Positions 33,131-43,331 of a stretch of 64,000 nt of DNA are shown one piece after another. The notes under the pieces were generated by a model. That model made no database searches, was not told where the DNA came from, and saw only the letters and a program-made list of their open reading frames with translations. Position numbers and translations under genes: made by a program. Numbering within the stretch: the first letter of the stretch is position 1; every line of letters starts with the position of its first letter. The DNA is from Excoecaria cochinchinensis. Taxonomy: Eukaryota; Streptophyta; Magnoliopsida; Malpighiales; Euphorbiaceae. The stretch is taken from positions 29,225,001 through 29,289,000 of the forward strand of contig CANTUQ010000101.1 in the NCBI GenBank assembly GCA_947683425.1. Direction: 5' to 3'.

Positions 33131-36100
33131 TACCCCCTTAATGCAGAAATCTGCAACACCAATTAAATCTCTAAAATACTCGAACTTTGCCAAGGGAAGA
33201 GGCTTTGTGAACATATCAGCTTGCTGCTCATCTGTGTTGCAATAAGCAATCTCAATACTTCCTTTTGCTACCAATTCTCTGATGAAGTGATGACGCGTTT
33301 CAATATGCCTTGTTCGACTATGAAAAACAGGATTCTTCGTCATAGCGATAGTGGATTGATTGTCGCAATAAATTGTAGTCACATTCTGTTGTTGCTTCAC
33401 ATCCTTCAAAATTCGTTGCAACCATACTGCTTGGCATGCTGCTGAAGTTACAGCCATATACTCAGCTTCTGATGATGAAAGAGCTGTAGAAGTTTGCTTC
33501 CTTGAACTCCATGATATTGCACTTGACCCAAGACTGAAAATGTAGCCTGTGGTACTTCTACGATCATCAACCGAACCTGCCCAATCGCTATCCGAGAAAC
33601 CACACAAATGTAAATTATCACTGTTGTACCAAAGACCATAAGAACTTGTTCCCTTTAAGTATCGCATAATTCTTTTTGCTGCCCCATAATGCACCTTACT
33701 TGGAGTTTGCATAAATCTTGACAACAGACTCGTTGCTTGTAGAATGTCAGGTCGGGTGTTGGTGAGATAAAGTAAGCTACCAATTAAGCTACGATAAACA
33801 CTTGCATCAGCCTTTTCTTCTCCATCTTTAATGCTAAATTTTTGGTTTGTCGCCATGGGAGTCTTCACAGGATTGCAATCTTGTAGTTTGAACTTCTCAA
33901 GAAGATCTCTTATATATTTCTGCTGACAAACAAAAATTCCAGCAGCACATTGTTGTATTTCTAACCCCAAAAAATAATTCATCAATCCCATATCAGTCAT
34001 ATCAAACTCACCAATCATAAGCTTTTTGAATTCAGCAATCAAACTAGCATTATTACTAGTATAAACTAAATCATCTACGTAAAGACAAACAATAAGTAAC
34101 TCACCAGCCCTGTTTGTCTTTACATACAAAGTTGGCTCACTTGTACTTTTTTCAAAGCCATTTTTAGTGAAATGCCCATCAATTCTTGCGTACCAAGCCC
34201 TTGGAGCTTGCTTGAGCCCGTATAAAGCTTTTTTGAGGCGATAAACTTTCTTTTCTTCACCTTTAACTTCATACCCTGTTGGCTGTTCCACAAACACTTC
34301 CTCATCCAAAACACCATTCAAAAAAGCTGATTTCACATCAAATTGATACACGTTCCATTTGTAATGAGCAGCTACAGCAAAAATTGTTCTAATTGTATCA
34401 AATCTAGCCACCGGAGAAAATGTTTCTTCGAAATCAATCCCTTCTTTTTGCATGTATCCACGAGCCACCAATCTTGCTTTGTGTTTCTGAATTGAGCCAT
34501 CAGGTTTGAATTTGAGTTTATAGACCCATTTCAACCCAACCACTTTTTTGCCTTTAGGTAGTTCAACCAGCTCCCACGTTTGATTTCTTTCCAAAGACTG
34601 CATTTCCGCATCCATCGCAACGAGCCATTCCTTTGAAACCACTGCATCTTCAAAGCAATTTGGCTCTTCAATCTCAGCAAGTTGACATCTTTCTGTTCTT
34701 TGATAAGTTTCCAGCAATGAACCCCATTTTCTTGGAGGTGTAGAAGATCCACTTGATGATGCACCGCTCGTAAGATTAGAAGAATTTGTTGTTGATGCAG
34801 GTGAATCCGAAGGGCTGGATGGGTTCGTTGAAGTCGAAGAACCTGAATTTTGATCACCACTAATTTCTTCAATACTTGCTTCCTCCATGTGAAAGAATTC
34901 TGGACACCCCTGTTTCTCATCCCAATTCCATGCATTTTTCTCATCAAACAAAGCATCACGACTAATGATAAGCTTTTTAGCAATTGGATCATAAAAACGA
35001 TAGCCTTTAGTATTAGCACTATAACCCACAAAGATGCATTTAATACTATTATCATCAAGCTTACTCCGTTGTTGTGATGGAGTATAAACATAAGAAATGC
35101 ATCCAAAAACTTTAAAATGGGTTACCGTAGGCTTCCATCCATTCCATGCTTCAAATGGTGTTTGACTGTGCAATGCCGTTGTAGGACTTCGATTTAAAAT
35201 ATAAGCTGCTGTGTGCACTGCTTCAGCCCATAAGTACTTCGGAAGATTTTTTGCTTTAAGCATGCATTTTGCCATCTCAACAAGACTTCTGTTCTTCCTT
35301 TCCGCCACTCCGTTTTGTTGGGGTGTGTAGCTTGCTGTCAGTTGTCTCCAAATTCCACAATCTTCACAAAGTTTTTCGAATGCATTGGACATAAATTCTC
35401 CACCACGGTCTGTTCGCAAAGTCTTCAAGTTATACCCGCTTTGTTTTTCAACAAGAAACTTAAATTTCTTGAAGGTGGACAGCACATCTGATTTATGCTT
35501 AAGGAAATACACCCACGTCATCCTGCTATAATCATCAACAAACACAAGAAAATATATGTTATTATCCAGAGAGGGAGTTTGCATTGGGCCGCAAACATCA
35601 GCATGAACCAGCTCAAGAGGTTCTGTTGCTCTCCTCGCATGCCCTTTTGGAAAAGAATCCCTATGCTGTTTCCCAAGTGCACAACTTTCACATACATCAT
35701 TTTCATGTTGAATGGAAGGCAATCCATACACTAAATCTTGATCAGACATCAATTTCAAGCTTTTGAAATTCAAGTGGCCATACCTATGGTGCCAAATCCA
35801 ATTGTCATTGTCTACAGAGGCAGTAAGGGCTTGATTCTCATCACTTAAAGTGACGGGAAACATGTTATTCTTCGCCATGGTAACCTTGAGCAGCAACTTC
35901 TCCTTACTTTTATCTGTAAAAACAGAACATGATAAATCTTCAAAGAGCAATGAGTACCCTTCTCTCAAGAATTGCCCAACACTTAATAAGTTTGAGTCCA
36001 AATCCGGAACATAAAGAACATCCTTGATGCAGCTGCCTCCGTAAGAATTCAGTTTCACCACTCCTTTTCCTTCTGTTTTACGAATCGTTCCATCAGCCGT

Positions 36101-37171
36101 TTTCACACTTGTTCTAGCTGACCTGTCCAAGCTAACAAACGCTGCCAAATTTGCCGTCATATGGCTGCTACTACCACTATCCATATACCACACATCTGAA
36201 GAGCAAATATTAGTAGCATAGCAAGCAAGAAATAAACATTCAGACTCATCCTCATCATTTTCTTCAGCAAAATTTGCTTGCTTTTCATCTCTTTCTTTCA
36301 AACGACAATACTTCTCAATATGACCAATTTTGTTACAATAATAACACCTAAATTTACGGTTTTGAGTTTCACCTTCACCGTTGGATTGTTGATTTCTGTC
36401 ACTTAATCGTCCACCACCTCTGGTACTTCTGCCTCCTCTTTTTCCTCGAAATGAATAACCTCCACGATTTGTGTTGCTGCTGCTGCCCCCATGGTCATGC
36501 TCATTATTTGAAAGTCGCAACTTCGTCTGGAATGCCTTCTCTAAAGAGCTCTCCTCATAGCTTTTGTATCGATCTTCATGAGATTGCAAAGAACCCAATA
36601 GTTCATCAATTGTCAAGACTGTTAAGTCTCTAGATTCTTCTATTGCCGATACAGCTGAATCATACTTCCGTGTCAAACTTCGCAGTAATTTCTCAACAAC
36701 CTTTTGATCAGTTATCTTCTCTCCATACTTCCTCATTTGATTAACTATACCCATAAGATTGTTGGAACACTCATCTATGGTTTCTCCATCTTTCATTTGG
36801 AAGCTTTCAAACTTTCTACGAAGTGTTTGAAGCTTGACAGTAAGTACCTTTGCTGTGCCTTGATACCCATTCATGAGAGCATCCCATGCTTCTTTTGCTT
36901 TTGTTGCAGCTGAAATTCGGGAGGAAAACACAGCGTCATCTACTCCTTGTTGAATGAAGAACAGAGCTTTAGCATCCTTCTTTCGCAAATCCTTCAAAGC
37001 ATCAGCTGTTGCACCTTCTTCATTGTAGCCTTTCTCTACCAAATCCCATAAGTCTTGAGAAATAAAAAGAGTTTTCATCTTTGTGCTCCAGACATCATAG
37101 TTGCTGCCCTGAAAAATTGGAATTGCTGGTTGTGAAATATTCACTCCATTCGATGTGTTAGTGCTTGCCAT
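33125..37171 (-). CDS. Copia-A Gag-Pol polyprotein
   Basis: The 1348-aa ORF starts with the ATG at 37169-37171. Domains in order are a UBN2 gag (IFQGSNYDVWSTKMKTLF), a zinc knuckle CYYCNKIGHIEKYC (about 275-288), protease DSGSSSH (about 330) and GAG-pre-integrase (HHRYGHLNFKSL). Integrase follows, with acidic residues near 524, 586 and 622 in D-x-D-35-E spacing and GVAERKN. RT has SAFLNGVLDEEV, YGLKQAPRAWY and YVDD (about 1029). RNase H has SDSDWAGS, SSSEAEYMA and ADMFTKPLP. All catalytic motifs are present, so it may be active. Gag would form particles, protease would process the polyprotein, and RT-RNase H and integrase would copy and insert the element. Confidence 0.95.
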   Translation of the reverse strand: MASTNTSNGVNISQPAIPIFQGSNYDVWSTKMKTLFISQDLWDLVEKGYNEEGATADALKDLRKKDAKALFFIQQGVDDAVFSSRISAATKAKEAWDALMNGYQGTAKVLTVKLQTLRRKFESFQMKDGETIDECSNNLMGIVNQMRKYGEKITDQKVVEKLLRSLTRKYDSAVSAIEESRDLTVLTIDELLGSLQSHEDRYKSYEESSLEKAFQTKLRLSNNEHDHGGSSSNTNRGGYSFRGKRGGRSTRGGGRLSDRNQQSNGEGETQNRKFRCYYCNKIGHIEKYCRLKERDEKQANFAEENDEDESECLFLACYATNICSSDVWYMDSGSSSHMTANLAAFVSLDRSARTSVKTADGTIRKTEGKGVVKLNSYGGSCIKDVLYVPDLDSNLLSVGQFLREGYSLLFEDLSCSVFTDKSKEKLLLKVTMAKNNMFPVTLSDENQALTASVDNDNWIWHHRYGHLNFKSLKLMSDQDLVYGLPSIQHENDVCESCALGKQHRDSFPKGHARRATEPLELVHADVCGPMQTPSLDNNIYFLVFVDDYSRMTWVYFLKHKSDVLSTFKKFKFLVEKQSGYNLKTLRTDRGGEFMSNAFEKLCEDCGIWRQLTASYTPQQNGVAERKNRSLVEMAKCMLKAKNLPKYLWAEAVHTAAYILNRSPTTALHSQTPFEAWNGWKPTVTHFKVFGCISYVYTPSQQRSKLDDNSIKCIFVGYSANTKGYRFYDPIAKKLIISRDALFDEKNAWNWDEKQGCPEFFHMEEASIEEISGDQNSGSSTSTNPSSPSDSPASTTNSSNLTSGASSSGSSTPPRKWGSLLETYQRTERCQLAEIEEPNCFEDAVVSKEWLVAMDAEMQSLERNQTWELVELPKGKKVVGLKWVYKLKFKPDGSIQKHKARLVARGYMQKEGIDFEETFSPVARFDTIRTIFAVAAHYKWNVYQFDVKSAFLNGVLDEEVFVEQPTGYEVKGEEKKVYRLKKALYGLKQAPRAWYARIDGHFTKNGFEKSTSEPTLYVKTNRAGELLIVCLYVDDLVYTSNNASLIAEFKKLMIGEFDMTDMGLMNYFLGLEIQQCAAGIFVCQQKYIRDLLEKFKLQDCNPVKTPMATNQKFSIKDGEEKADASVYRSLIGSLLYLTNTRPDILQATSLLSRFMQTPSKVHYGAAKRIMRYLKGTSSYGLWYNSDNLHLCGFSDSDWAGSVDDRRSTTGYIFSLGSSAISWSSRKQTSTALSSSEAEYMAVTSAACQAVWLQRILKDVKQQQNVTTIYCDNQSTIAMTKNPVFHSRTRHIETRHHFIRELVAKGSIEIAYCNTDEQQADMFTKPLPLAKFEYFRDLIGVADFCIKGVC

Positions 37172-37213
37172 TTCAAAAAAAACTCAGGCCTTAGTAGAGG
37201 CTCTGATACCAGA

Positions 37214-37519
37214 TGTTAAAGATAACAGAGCTTAGAATAGAAAACAGAGGCAAGAACACAAATATGATGCAACTGAATAATGAACTTGGATGATTTTTAT
37301 TGAGCTGAAAGTCTTCTTAAATACAGTTGAAAAGATAACTAAAAATAAGAAAAAGACGGAACAAACCCACGATCAGAAAAACTCTCCTGAAATTAAGATA
37401 ACTACTAACAAACTCATTTTGACTAGGACTATAACAGCTAATTTATTGACCAAGTAAAAACCAATAGACACGTAAGCAGTAAAATACTGACTTGAGAAGT
37501 TTCTGCATTATTTCTAACA
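37214..37519 (-). repeat. 5' LTR of copia-A
   Basis: 306 bp, read by eye as identical to the other LTR throughout. Confidence 0.95.
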
Positions 37520-38337
37520 ATATTGGCAATAGACAGCCAAGGAATTTAAGCCTTCTACAGAGGCTTCAGGTGGTCATCGATGCGTCATCTGCATTACATT
37601 AACTTCATGACAACTGTGAAACGCCAATTCTTCACTGCGACTTAAAGCCAAGTAATATTCTTTTTGATGGAGATATGACTGCTCATATTGGAGACTTTGG
37701 ATTAGCAAGGCTAAAGTCAGAGTCAACCAATGATTTTTCTCAAAGTGAAACTAGCTCAATCGGGATAAAGGGAACGATCGGGTATATGCCTCCAGGTATT
37801 GTTTTATATATATGCTTCTCTTTATAAAATTATCACCTAGCTATAGTTGAGATGTATCATTCATGCGTTGCAGAGTATGGAATAGGCAGCCAAGCAACAA
37901 GAGAAGGAGACATTTACAGCTTTGGAATAATTTTGTTGGAGATTTTCACAGGACGGAGACCAATAGATCAAAATTTTGGGGATGGTTTGAATCTCCATAA
38001 TTTTGTCAAAGCTAATCTCCCTGGAGGAGTGATGCAAGTTTTGGACCCTCTACTCATTGCAAGAGGAGATGTGGCTGCAACAACAACGACGTCAGAAGTT
38101 GTGGAGGAAGATGATGATGCCATTGTTGAAAGCTTGAGAGTTGATGGTGATGTGCACAAATGTATATTATCAGTCTTGGAAATTGGAGTTTCATGCTCAT
38201 CAGAACTTCCAGCAGATCGAATGGGTATGGGGGATGTCAATAGAAAATTAAATGTCATCACAGAAGCTTTCCTACGGACAAGAACTCAGAGAGGCAGACA
38301 AAATCGTACCCCGTTAATAGGTATGAATTTTCTTTAA
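37520..38337 (+). pseudogene. LRR receptor kinase copy A, 3' part, after the copia-A insertion
   Basis: The kinase resumes at GNRQPRNLSLLQRLQ. A TAA at 37600-37602 replaces the tyrosine codon in the LHYLHD motif of the intact copy. HCDLKPSNILFD (non-RD) and GDFGLAR follow. Exon 1 ends at 37795. The intron is 37796-37873 and exon 2 is 37874 to about 38320-38337 (YSFGIILLEIFTGRRPIDQNFGDG). Exon 2 has an acidic insertion (VVEEDDDAIVE) relative to the intact copy. The reading can end at TAA 38335-38337, or splice at 38320 into the 3' exon after 38637. The nonsense codon means the gene was or would be non-functional even without the transposon. Confidence 0.85.
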
Positions 38338-38760
38338 TATTATGTTTTTATCAAGTGATGAAATATTTTTTTTCGTCTTTTTAGCATTTTCACTATTTTT
38401 TAACTTGACATGTCTGTTCTTTGGTACTTTAATTGAAATTAGAGGGCTAGTTTGATTTGGATAGAAATGAAATTAAAGACTCATCAACTTCTAGAATTTC
38501 TTAATATGTATCTGCATTTTTCTTCTTGAAATGCAAAAAGAATTTCAACAAACTAAAATAGCTATGAACATTTCAATATATATTTGATTAGTTTTCCACA
38601 ATTCAAAATTCACTTTTGATTTGAATTAAATTTGCAGTGGCATGAGTTGTAGCATTCAAGCATCTTGGCACAATTTATCCAAGTTTTCGGCACCTGGTCG
38701 AATATCAGGAAGAAATGTTCTTTCAATTTCAGCTGCAATATTCACTTTTCGGCATCTATC
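38338..38760 (+). other. 3' UTR intron and flank of copy A
   Basis: A donor at 38321 (GGTATGAATTTTC) and acceptor TTTGCAG ending at 38637 mark an intron shared in position with the intact copy (53277-53665) and remnant G. Copia-B is inserted just beyond, after CTATC. Confidence 0.55.
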
Positions 38761-39129
38761 TGTTAACTATTATAGTCAACAATTGTTGGCTATATCAAAA
38801 GCCAACAATTGTTGGCTGATTTAAAAAAAAAAAAAAAAAAATCAAATTTTACATATCCCACATCGGGAATTTAACAAAATGAAAGGGGATTTGCAACTAT
38901 AAATACAACCCCCTAGTTTTAGTTTTATTCATCCCTTGATTGCTTAGCTTGTCAATTAGTTAAGCATATCACTTCTCTCTTGTATTATTTCACAGTTCAG
39001 TTTTAGTGAAATAATATTCTTAGTCCCGAGGACGTAGGCAATATTGGCCGAACCTCGTTAAATCTTTTGTTCCTTATTATTTCTATTTTAGCTGCAGTTT
39101 TGCTTTAATCCGGTCCTTATTTTACAACA
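38761..39129 (+). repeat. 5' LTR of copia-B
   Basis: It begins TGTTAAC and ends TACAACA. Near its start, CAACAATTGTTGGC and its inverted copy GCCAACAATTGTTG flank a 10-bp spacer, and each arm is itself palindromic. A TATA box (TATAAATA) lies at 38898-38905. Confidence 0.95.
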
Positions 39130-39218
39130 AGTGGTATCAGAGCCGAGGTTTTGTCTTAGTATGCTCTGTGGTTGCAGCATAGCCTGATCTTCCACATCAG
39201 AAAAGATATTTCCTTGGG

Positions 39219-39312
39219 TACTGTTCACGTATACGATACTGTTCACGTATACGGTCACTGTTCATATATACGGTTACTATTCACGTATACGGTTACTATT
39301 CACGTGAAATAG
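39219..39312 (+). repeat. Five tandem 18-19-bp repeats in the copia-B leader
   Basis: The unit TACTGTTCACGTATACGGT recurs five times with small changes, between the PBS and the gag start. The last unit ends CACGTGAAATAG. Confidence 0.85.
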
Positions 39313-39353
39313 TGGGAGCTGATTTTTGAGCAGAGAAGTTCGTGATAGAAGTA

Positions 39354-42300
39354 ATGGCGGCAAAATATGAGATCGAGAAATTCAACGGGAGTAATTTCTC
39401 ACTGTGGAAATTAAAGATGAAGGCTATTTTGAGAAAAGATAATTGCCTAGCGGCTATAAGTCAAAGGCCGGCTGATTTCACAGATGATAATAAGTGGAAC
39501 GAGATGGATGGAAATGCTATGGCAAATCTTCATTTGGCATTAGCAGATGGGGTGTTGTCAAGCATAGAAGAGAAGAAAACGGCAAAGGAGGTGTGGGATC
39601 ATCTCACTAAATTGTACGAGGCCAAATCACTCCACAACAAAATTTTCCTTAAAAGAAAACTCTATACTCTTCGTATGGAGGAATCTACTTCAGTGACGGA
39701 GCACTTAAATACTTTGAATACTCTATTTTCTCAACTCACATCGTTGGGTTATAAAATAGAGCCAGTAGAACGTGCTGAGATTCTACTTCAAAGCTTACCA
39801 GATTCGTATGATCAACTCATCATCAATTTAACAAATAATACGGATGCTCTAGTCTTCGATGATGTTGCAGCTGCTGTTCTAGAAGAAGAAAATCGGCGCA
39901 AAAATAAGGAAGACAGGCAGGCAAGTTCACAGCATGTGGAAGCCTTGACGGTGATGAGAGGAAGATCGACGGAACGTGGCTCAAGTGGGAGTTACAATCA
40001 TGGTAGATCAAAATCAAGAAGTAAGAAGAATGTTAAATGCTACAACTGTGGCAAGAAGGGTCACTTGAAGAAGGATTGTTGGAGTTTAAAGAAAAGCTCT
40101 GATTCTCAAGGAAATGTGGCAAGCTGTTCCAATAGCGGAGATGCTCTATGTTGTGAAGCAGCAACGACTAATGAAGGCAGAAAAAGATTTGCTGAAATAT
40201 GGGTTCTTGATTCAGGAGCTACATTTCACATGACCTCTCGAAGAGAATGGTTCCATCATTATGAACCCATCTCTGGAGGATCTGTGTACAGCTGCAATGA
40301 TCATGCCTTGAAGATTGTTGGCATTGGAACTATTAAGCTGAAGATGTATGATGGTACAATTTGTACTATTCAAGACGTACGGCATGTGGAGGGCCTAAAG
40401 AAGAATCTGTTGTCTTTAGGACAATTGGATGATTTGGGGTGCAAGTTCAATGGTGAGAAAGGAATCTTGAAGATATCAAGAGGAGCGCTTGTACTGATGA
40501 AGGGAGAAAAGATAGCTGCAAATTTATACATGATAATGGGAGAAACTTTGCAAGAAGGAGAGGCATTTGTTGCCACGACCAGTCCAAGCGAAAAATGTGC
40601 AATGACTTGGCACAAGAAACTTGGGCATATGTCTGAACAAGGAATGAAGATTCTTGCCGAAAGAAATCTACTTCCAGGTCTCACAAAGGTCTCACTACCC
40701 TTTTGTGAGCATTGTATTGTAAGCAAGCAGCATCGATTGAAGTTCAACACATCAAATTTCAGAAGCAAGGCCATTCTGGAATTAGTTCATTCTGATGTAT
40801 GGCAAGCACCGGTGTCATCCCTAGGAGGAGCAAACTACTTTGTGTCGTTTATCGATGATTACTCCAGGAGATGTTGGGTGTTCCCTATCAAGAAGAAAGC
40901 ATATGTGTTTCCAGTTTTCAAAACTTACAAAGCGCGAGTGGAACTTGAATCTGGTCAAAAGATCAAGTGTTTGAGGACAGATAATGGAGGAGAATACACC
41001 AGTAAAGAATTTGATGAATTTTGTAAACAAGAAGGCATCAAAAGACAATTCACTACGGTATACACTCCTCAACAAAATGGAGTGGCAGAGCGGATGAACA
41101 GAACTCTGTTGGAAAGAACAAGAGCAATGATGAGAACTGCAGGCTTAGATAAGAAATTCTGGGCGGAAGCAGTCAACACTGCCTGTTATGTGGTGAATCG
41201 AGCTCCATCAACTGCAATTGAGTGCAAGACACCAATGGAGATGTGGGCTGGAAAACCGGTGGATTATTCAAACCTTCATGTATTTGGAAGTCCTGCTTAT
41301 GTGATGTTCAATGCCCAAGAAACTACAAAACTGGATCCAAAATCCAGAAAATGTATATTCTTGGGGTATGCTGAAGGAGTAAAGGGGTATCGCCTGTGGG
41401 ATCCCACTACCCACAAGGTTGTTGTCAGCAGAGAAGTTATCTTTGTAGAAGATAAAGATTCAGTGCAAGCAGAAAGTGAAGAAAGGTCTGAGACTACAAA
41501 AGTATGTGTAAAAGGAGAATCAGAAACCAGTAATTCTTCTGAAGCTGAACCAGAGCACGAGGAAGAAGAGCCAGTCGAAACTGAAGTTTCAAATAATAGG
41601 CGATCAACTCGCACAAGAAGGTCACCCAATTGGCACTCAGATTATATTATGGAGGGCAATGTTGCATATTGTCTTCTAACTGAGGATGGGGAGCCATCAA
41701 CTCTCCAAGAAGCAATGAACAGTTCAGATATATCTCAGTGGATGGCAGCAATGCAAGAGGAAATTGAAGCTCTTCATAAGAATAATACATGGGAACTGGT
41801 GTCACTACCGAAAGGGAGAAAACCCATAGGCAATAAATGGGTCTATAAAATCAAGCGGAATGGTGATAATCAAGTCGAGAGATATCGTGCTAGATTGGTG
41901 GTAAAAGGATATGCTCAGAAAGAAGGGGTGGACTTTAATGAAATCTTCTCACCTGTGGTTCGTCTCACTACAATTCGAGTAGTATTGGCAATATGTGCAA
42001 CTTCTGATTTGCATCTGGAGCAGTTAGATGTCAAAACTGCTTTTCTCCATGGAGATCTTGAAGAAGAAATTTATATGCTCCAGCCAGAAGGTTTTGAAGA
42101 AAAAGGAAAGGAGAACTTGGTTTGCAGGTTGAACAAATCTCTGTACGGTCTAAAACAGGCGCCAAGGTGTTGGTACAAGAGATTTGATTCCTTCATTATG
42201 AGCCTTGGATACAGCAGGCTAAATGCAGACCCTTGTGCATATTTCAAGAGGTTTGGTGAAAATGATGTCATTATCTTGCTGTTGTATGTAGACGACATGT

Positions 42301-43331
42301 TGGTAGCAGGCCCCAACAAAGATTGCATCAAGGAGTTAAAGGCTCAGTTGGCTAGGGAATTTGATATGAAGGACTTGGGACCAGCAAACAAGATTCTAGG
42401 GATGCAAATTCACCGAGACAGAAATAATAGGAAGATTTGGCTTTCTCAAAAGAATTATTTGAAGAAAATCTTGCGACGTTTCAACATGCAAGATTGTAAG
42501 CCAATTTCTACCCCACTTCCTATTAATTTCAAGTTATCCTCAAAGATGAGTCCTAGCAATGAAGAAGAGAGGATGGAGATGTCTAGAGTACCGTATGCAT
42601 CAGCAGTGGGGAGTTTAATGTTCGCTATGATTTGTACAAGACCGGACATTGCACATGCAGTGGGAGCAGTTAGTCGATACATGGCGAATCCTGGTGGAGA
42701 GCATTGGAATACAGTAAAAAGGGTCCTTAGATACATTAAAGGGACCGCAGATGTTGCATTGTGTTATGGAGGATCAGACTTTATTGTCAGAGGATATGTT
42801 GACTCTGATTATGCTGGAGATTTGGATAAAAGTAAATCCACTACGGGATATGTGTTTACACTTGCTGGAGGAGCTGTAAGCTGGGTTTCAAAACTGCAAT
42901 CAGTTGTGGCTACATCAACAACAGAAGCAGAATATATGGCAGCTACACAAGCCAGTAAAGAAGCTGTATGGTTGAAATTGTTATTGGAGGAACTCAGGCA
43001 TAAAAGGGAGAATGTTTCTTTATTTTGTGACAGTCAGAGTGCTTTGCATCTTGCAAAGAATCCAGCATTTCATTCCAGGACAAAACACATTCGGGTTCAG
43101 TATCACTTCGTTCGTGAGAAAGTGGAAGAAGGAACCGTGGATATGCAGAAAATCCATACTACGGACAATATAGCAGATTTTATGACGAAAGCAGTTAACA
43201 CTGACAAGTTTATTTGGTGTCGATCTTCCAACGGCCTGACAGATATACAAGCAACGGGATTGGCAAGAGAGAAAGAATGGTGTGAAGATGTGATTGATAC
43301 TCAATCAAATCTTCAAGTGGGAGATTGTTAA
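39354..43331 (+). CDS. Copia-B Gag-Pol polyprotein
   Basis: ATG at 39354 (MAAKYEIEKFNG) opens 1325 codons. The GTG frame start at 39342 is not needed. Domains are UBN2 gag, zinc knuckle CYNCGKKGHLKKDC (about 229-242), protease LDSGATFHM (about 286) and GAG-pre-integrase (MTWHKKLGHMSEQG). Integrase has acidic residues near 480, 542 and 578 (D-x-D-35-E). RT has KTAFLHGDLEEEIYM, YGLKQAPRCWY and LYVDDMLV (about 977). RNase H has YVDSDYAGD, STTEAEYMA and IADFMTKAV. No stop or missing catalytic residue is seen. The final TGT TAA is formed by the first six bases of the 3' LTR. Confidence 0.95.
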   Translation: MAAKYEIEKFNGSNFSLWKLKMKAILRKDNCLAAISQRPADFTDDNKWNEMDGNAMANLHLALADGVLSSIEEKKTAKEVWDHLTKLYEAKSLHNKIFLKRKLYTLRMEESTSVTEHLNTLNTLFSQLTSLGYKIEPVERAEILLQSLPDSYDQLIINLTNNTDALVFDDVAAAVLEEENRRKNKEDRQASSQHVEALTVMRGRSTERGSSGSYNHGRSKSRSKKNVKCYNCGKKGHLKKDCWSLKKSSDSQGNVASCSNSGDALCCEAATTNEGRKRFAEIWVLDSGATFHMTSRREWFHHYEPISGGSVYSCNDHALKIVGIGTIKLKMYDGTICTIQDVRHVEGLKKNLLSLGQLDDLGCKFNGEKGILKISRGALVLMKGEKIAANLYMIMGETLQEGEAFVATTSPSEKCAMTWHKKLGHMSEQGMKILAERNLLPGLTKVSLPFCEHCIVSKQHRLKFNTSNFRSKAILELVHSDVWQAPVSSLGGANYFVSFIDDYSRRCWVFPIKKKAYVFPVFKTYKARVELESGQKIKCLRTDNGGEYTSKEFDEFCKQEGIKRQFTTVYTPQQNGVAERMNRTLLERTRAMMRTAGLDKKFWAEAVNTACYVVNRAPSTAIECKTPMEMWAGKPVDYSNLHVFGSPAYVMFNAQETTKLDPKSRKCIFLGYAEGVKGYRLWDPTTHKVVVSREVIFVEDKDSVQAESEERSETTKVCVKGESETSNSSEAEPEHEEEEPVETEVSNNRRSTRTRRSPNWHSDYIMEGNVAYCLLTEDGEPSTLQEAMNSSDISQWMAAMQEEIEALHKNNTWELVSLPKGRKPIGNKWVYKIKRNGDNQVERYRARLVVKGYAQKEGVDFNEIFSPVVRLTTIRVVLAICATSDLHLEQLDVKTAFLHGDLEEEIYMLQPEGFEEKGKENLVCRLNKSLYGLKQAPRCWYKRFDSFIMSLGYSRLNADPCAYFKRFGENDVIILLLYVDDMLVAGPNKDCIKELKAQLAREFDMKDLGPANKILGMQIHRDRNNRKIWLSQKNYLKKILRRFNMQDCKPISTPLPINFKLSSKMSPSNEEERMEMSRVPYASAVGSLMFAMICTRPDIAHAVGAVSRYMANPGGEHWNTVKRVLRYIKGTADVALCYGGSDFIVRGYVDSDYAGDLDKSKSTTGYVFTLAGGAVSWVSKLQSVVATSTTEAEYMAATQASKEAVWLKLLLEELRHKRENVSLFCDSQSALHLAKNPAFHSRTKHIRVQYHFVREKVEEGTVDMQKIHTTDNIADFMTKAVNTDKFIWCRSSNGLTDIQATGLAREKEWCEDVIDTQSNLQVGDC

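Larger units (their letters stand above)
32825..37519 (-). mobile_element. Intact Ty1/copia retrotransposon, copia-A
   Basis: The element is 4695 bp, with 306-bp LTRs at 32825-33130 and 37214-37519 that I read as identical. The 5-bp target duplication ATATT lies at 32820-32824 and 37520-37524. The PBS complement (CTCTGATACCA, 37201-37211) lies two bases inside the 5' LTR. A polypurine tract (complement TACCCCCTTA, 33131-33140) precedes the 3' LTR. One uninterrupted 1348-codon gag-pol ORF fills the interior. It is inserted antisense in the kinase exon of copy A. Identical LTRs and an open ORF indicate a recent insertion. Confidence 0.95.

Noticed and set aside
34531..35106. Additional minus-strand ORFs inside copia-A
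   Set aside because: They are out-of-frame shadows of the gag-pol ORF with no domain.
39342..39353. GTG start for copia-B gag-pol
   Set aside because: An in-frame ATG at 39354 matches the Tnt1-like gag start and is closer to the family norm.
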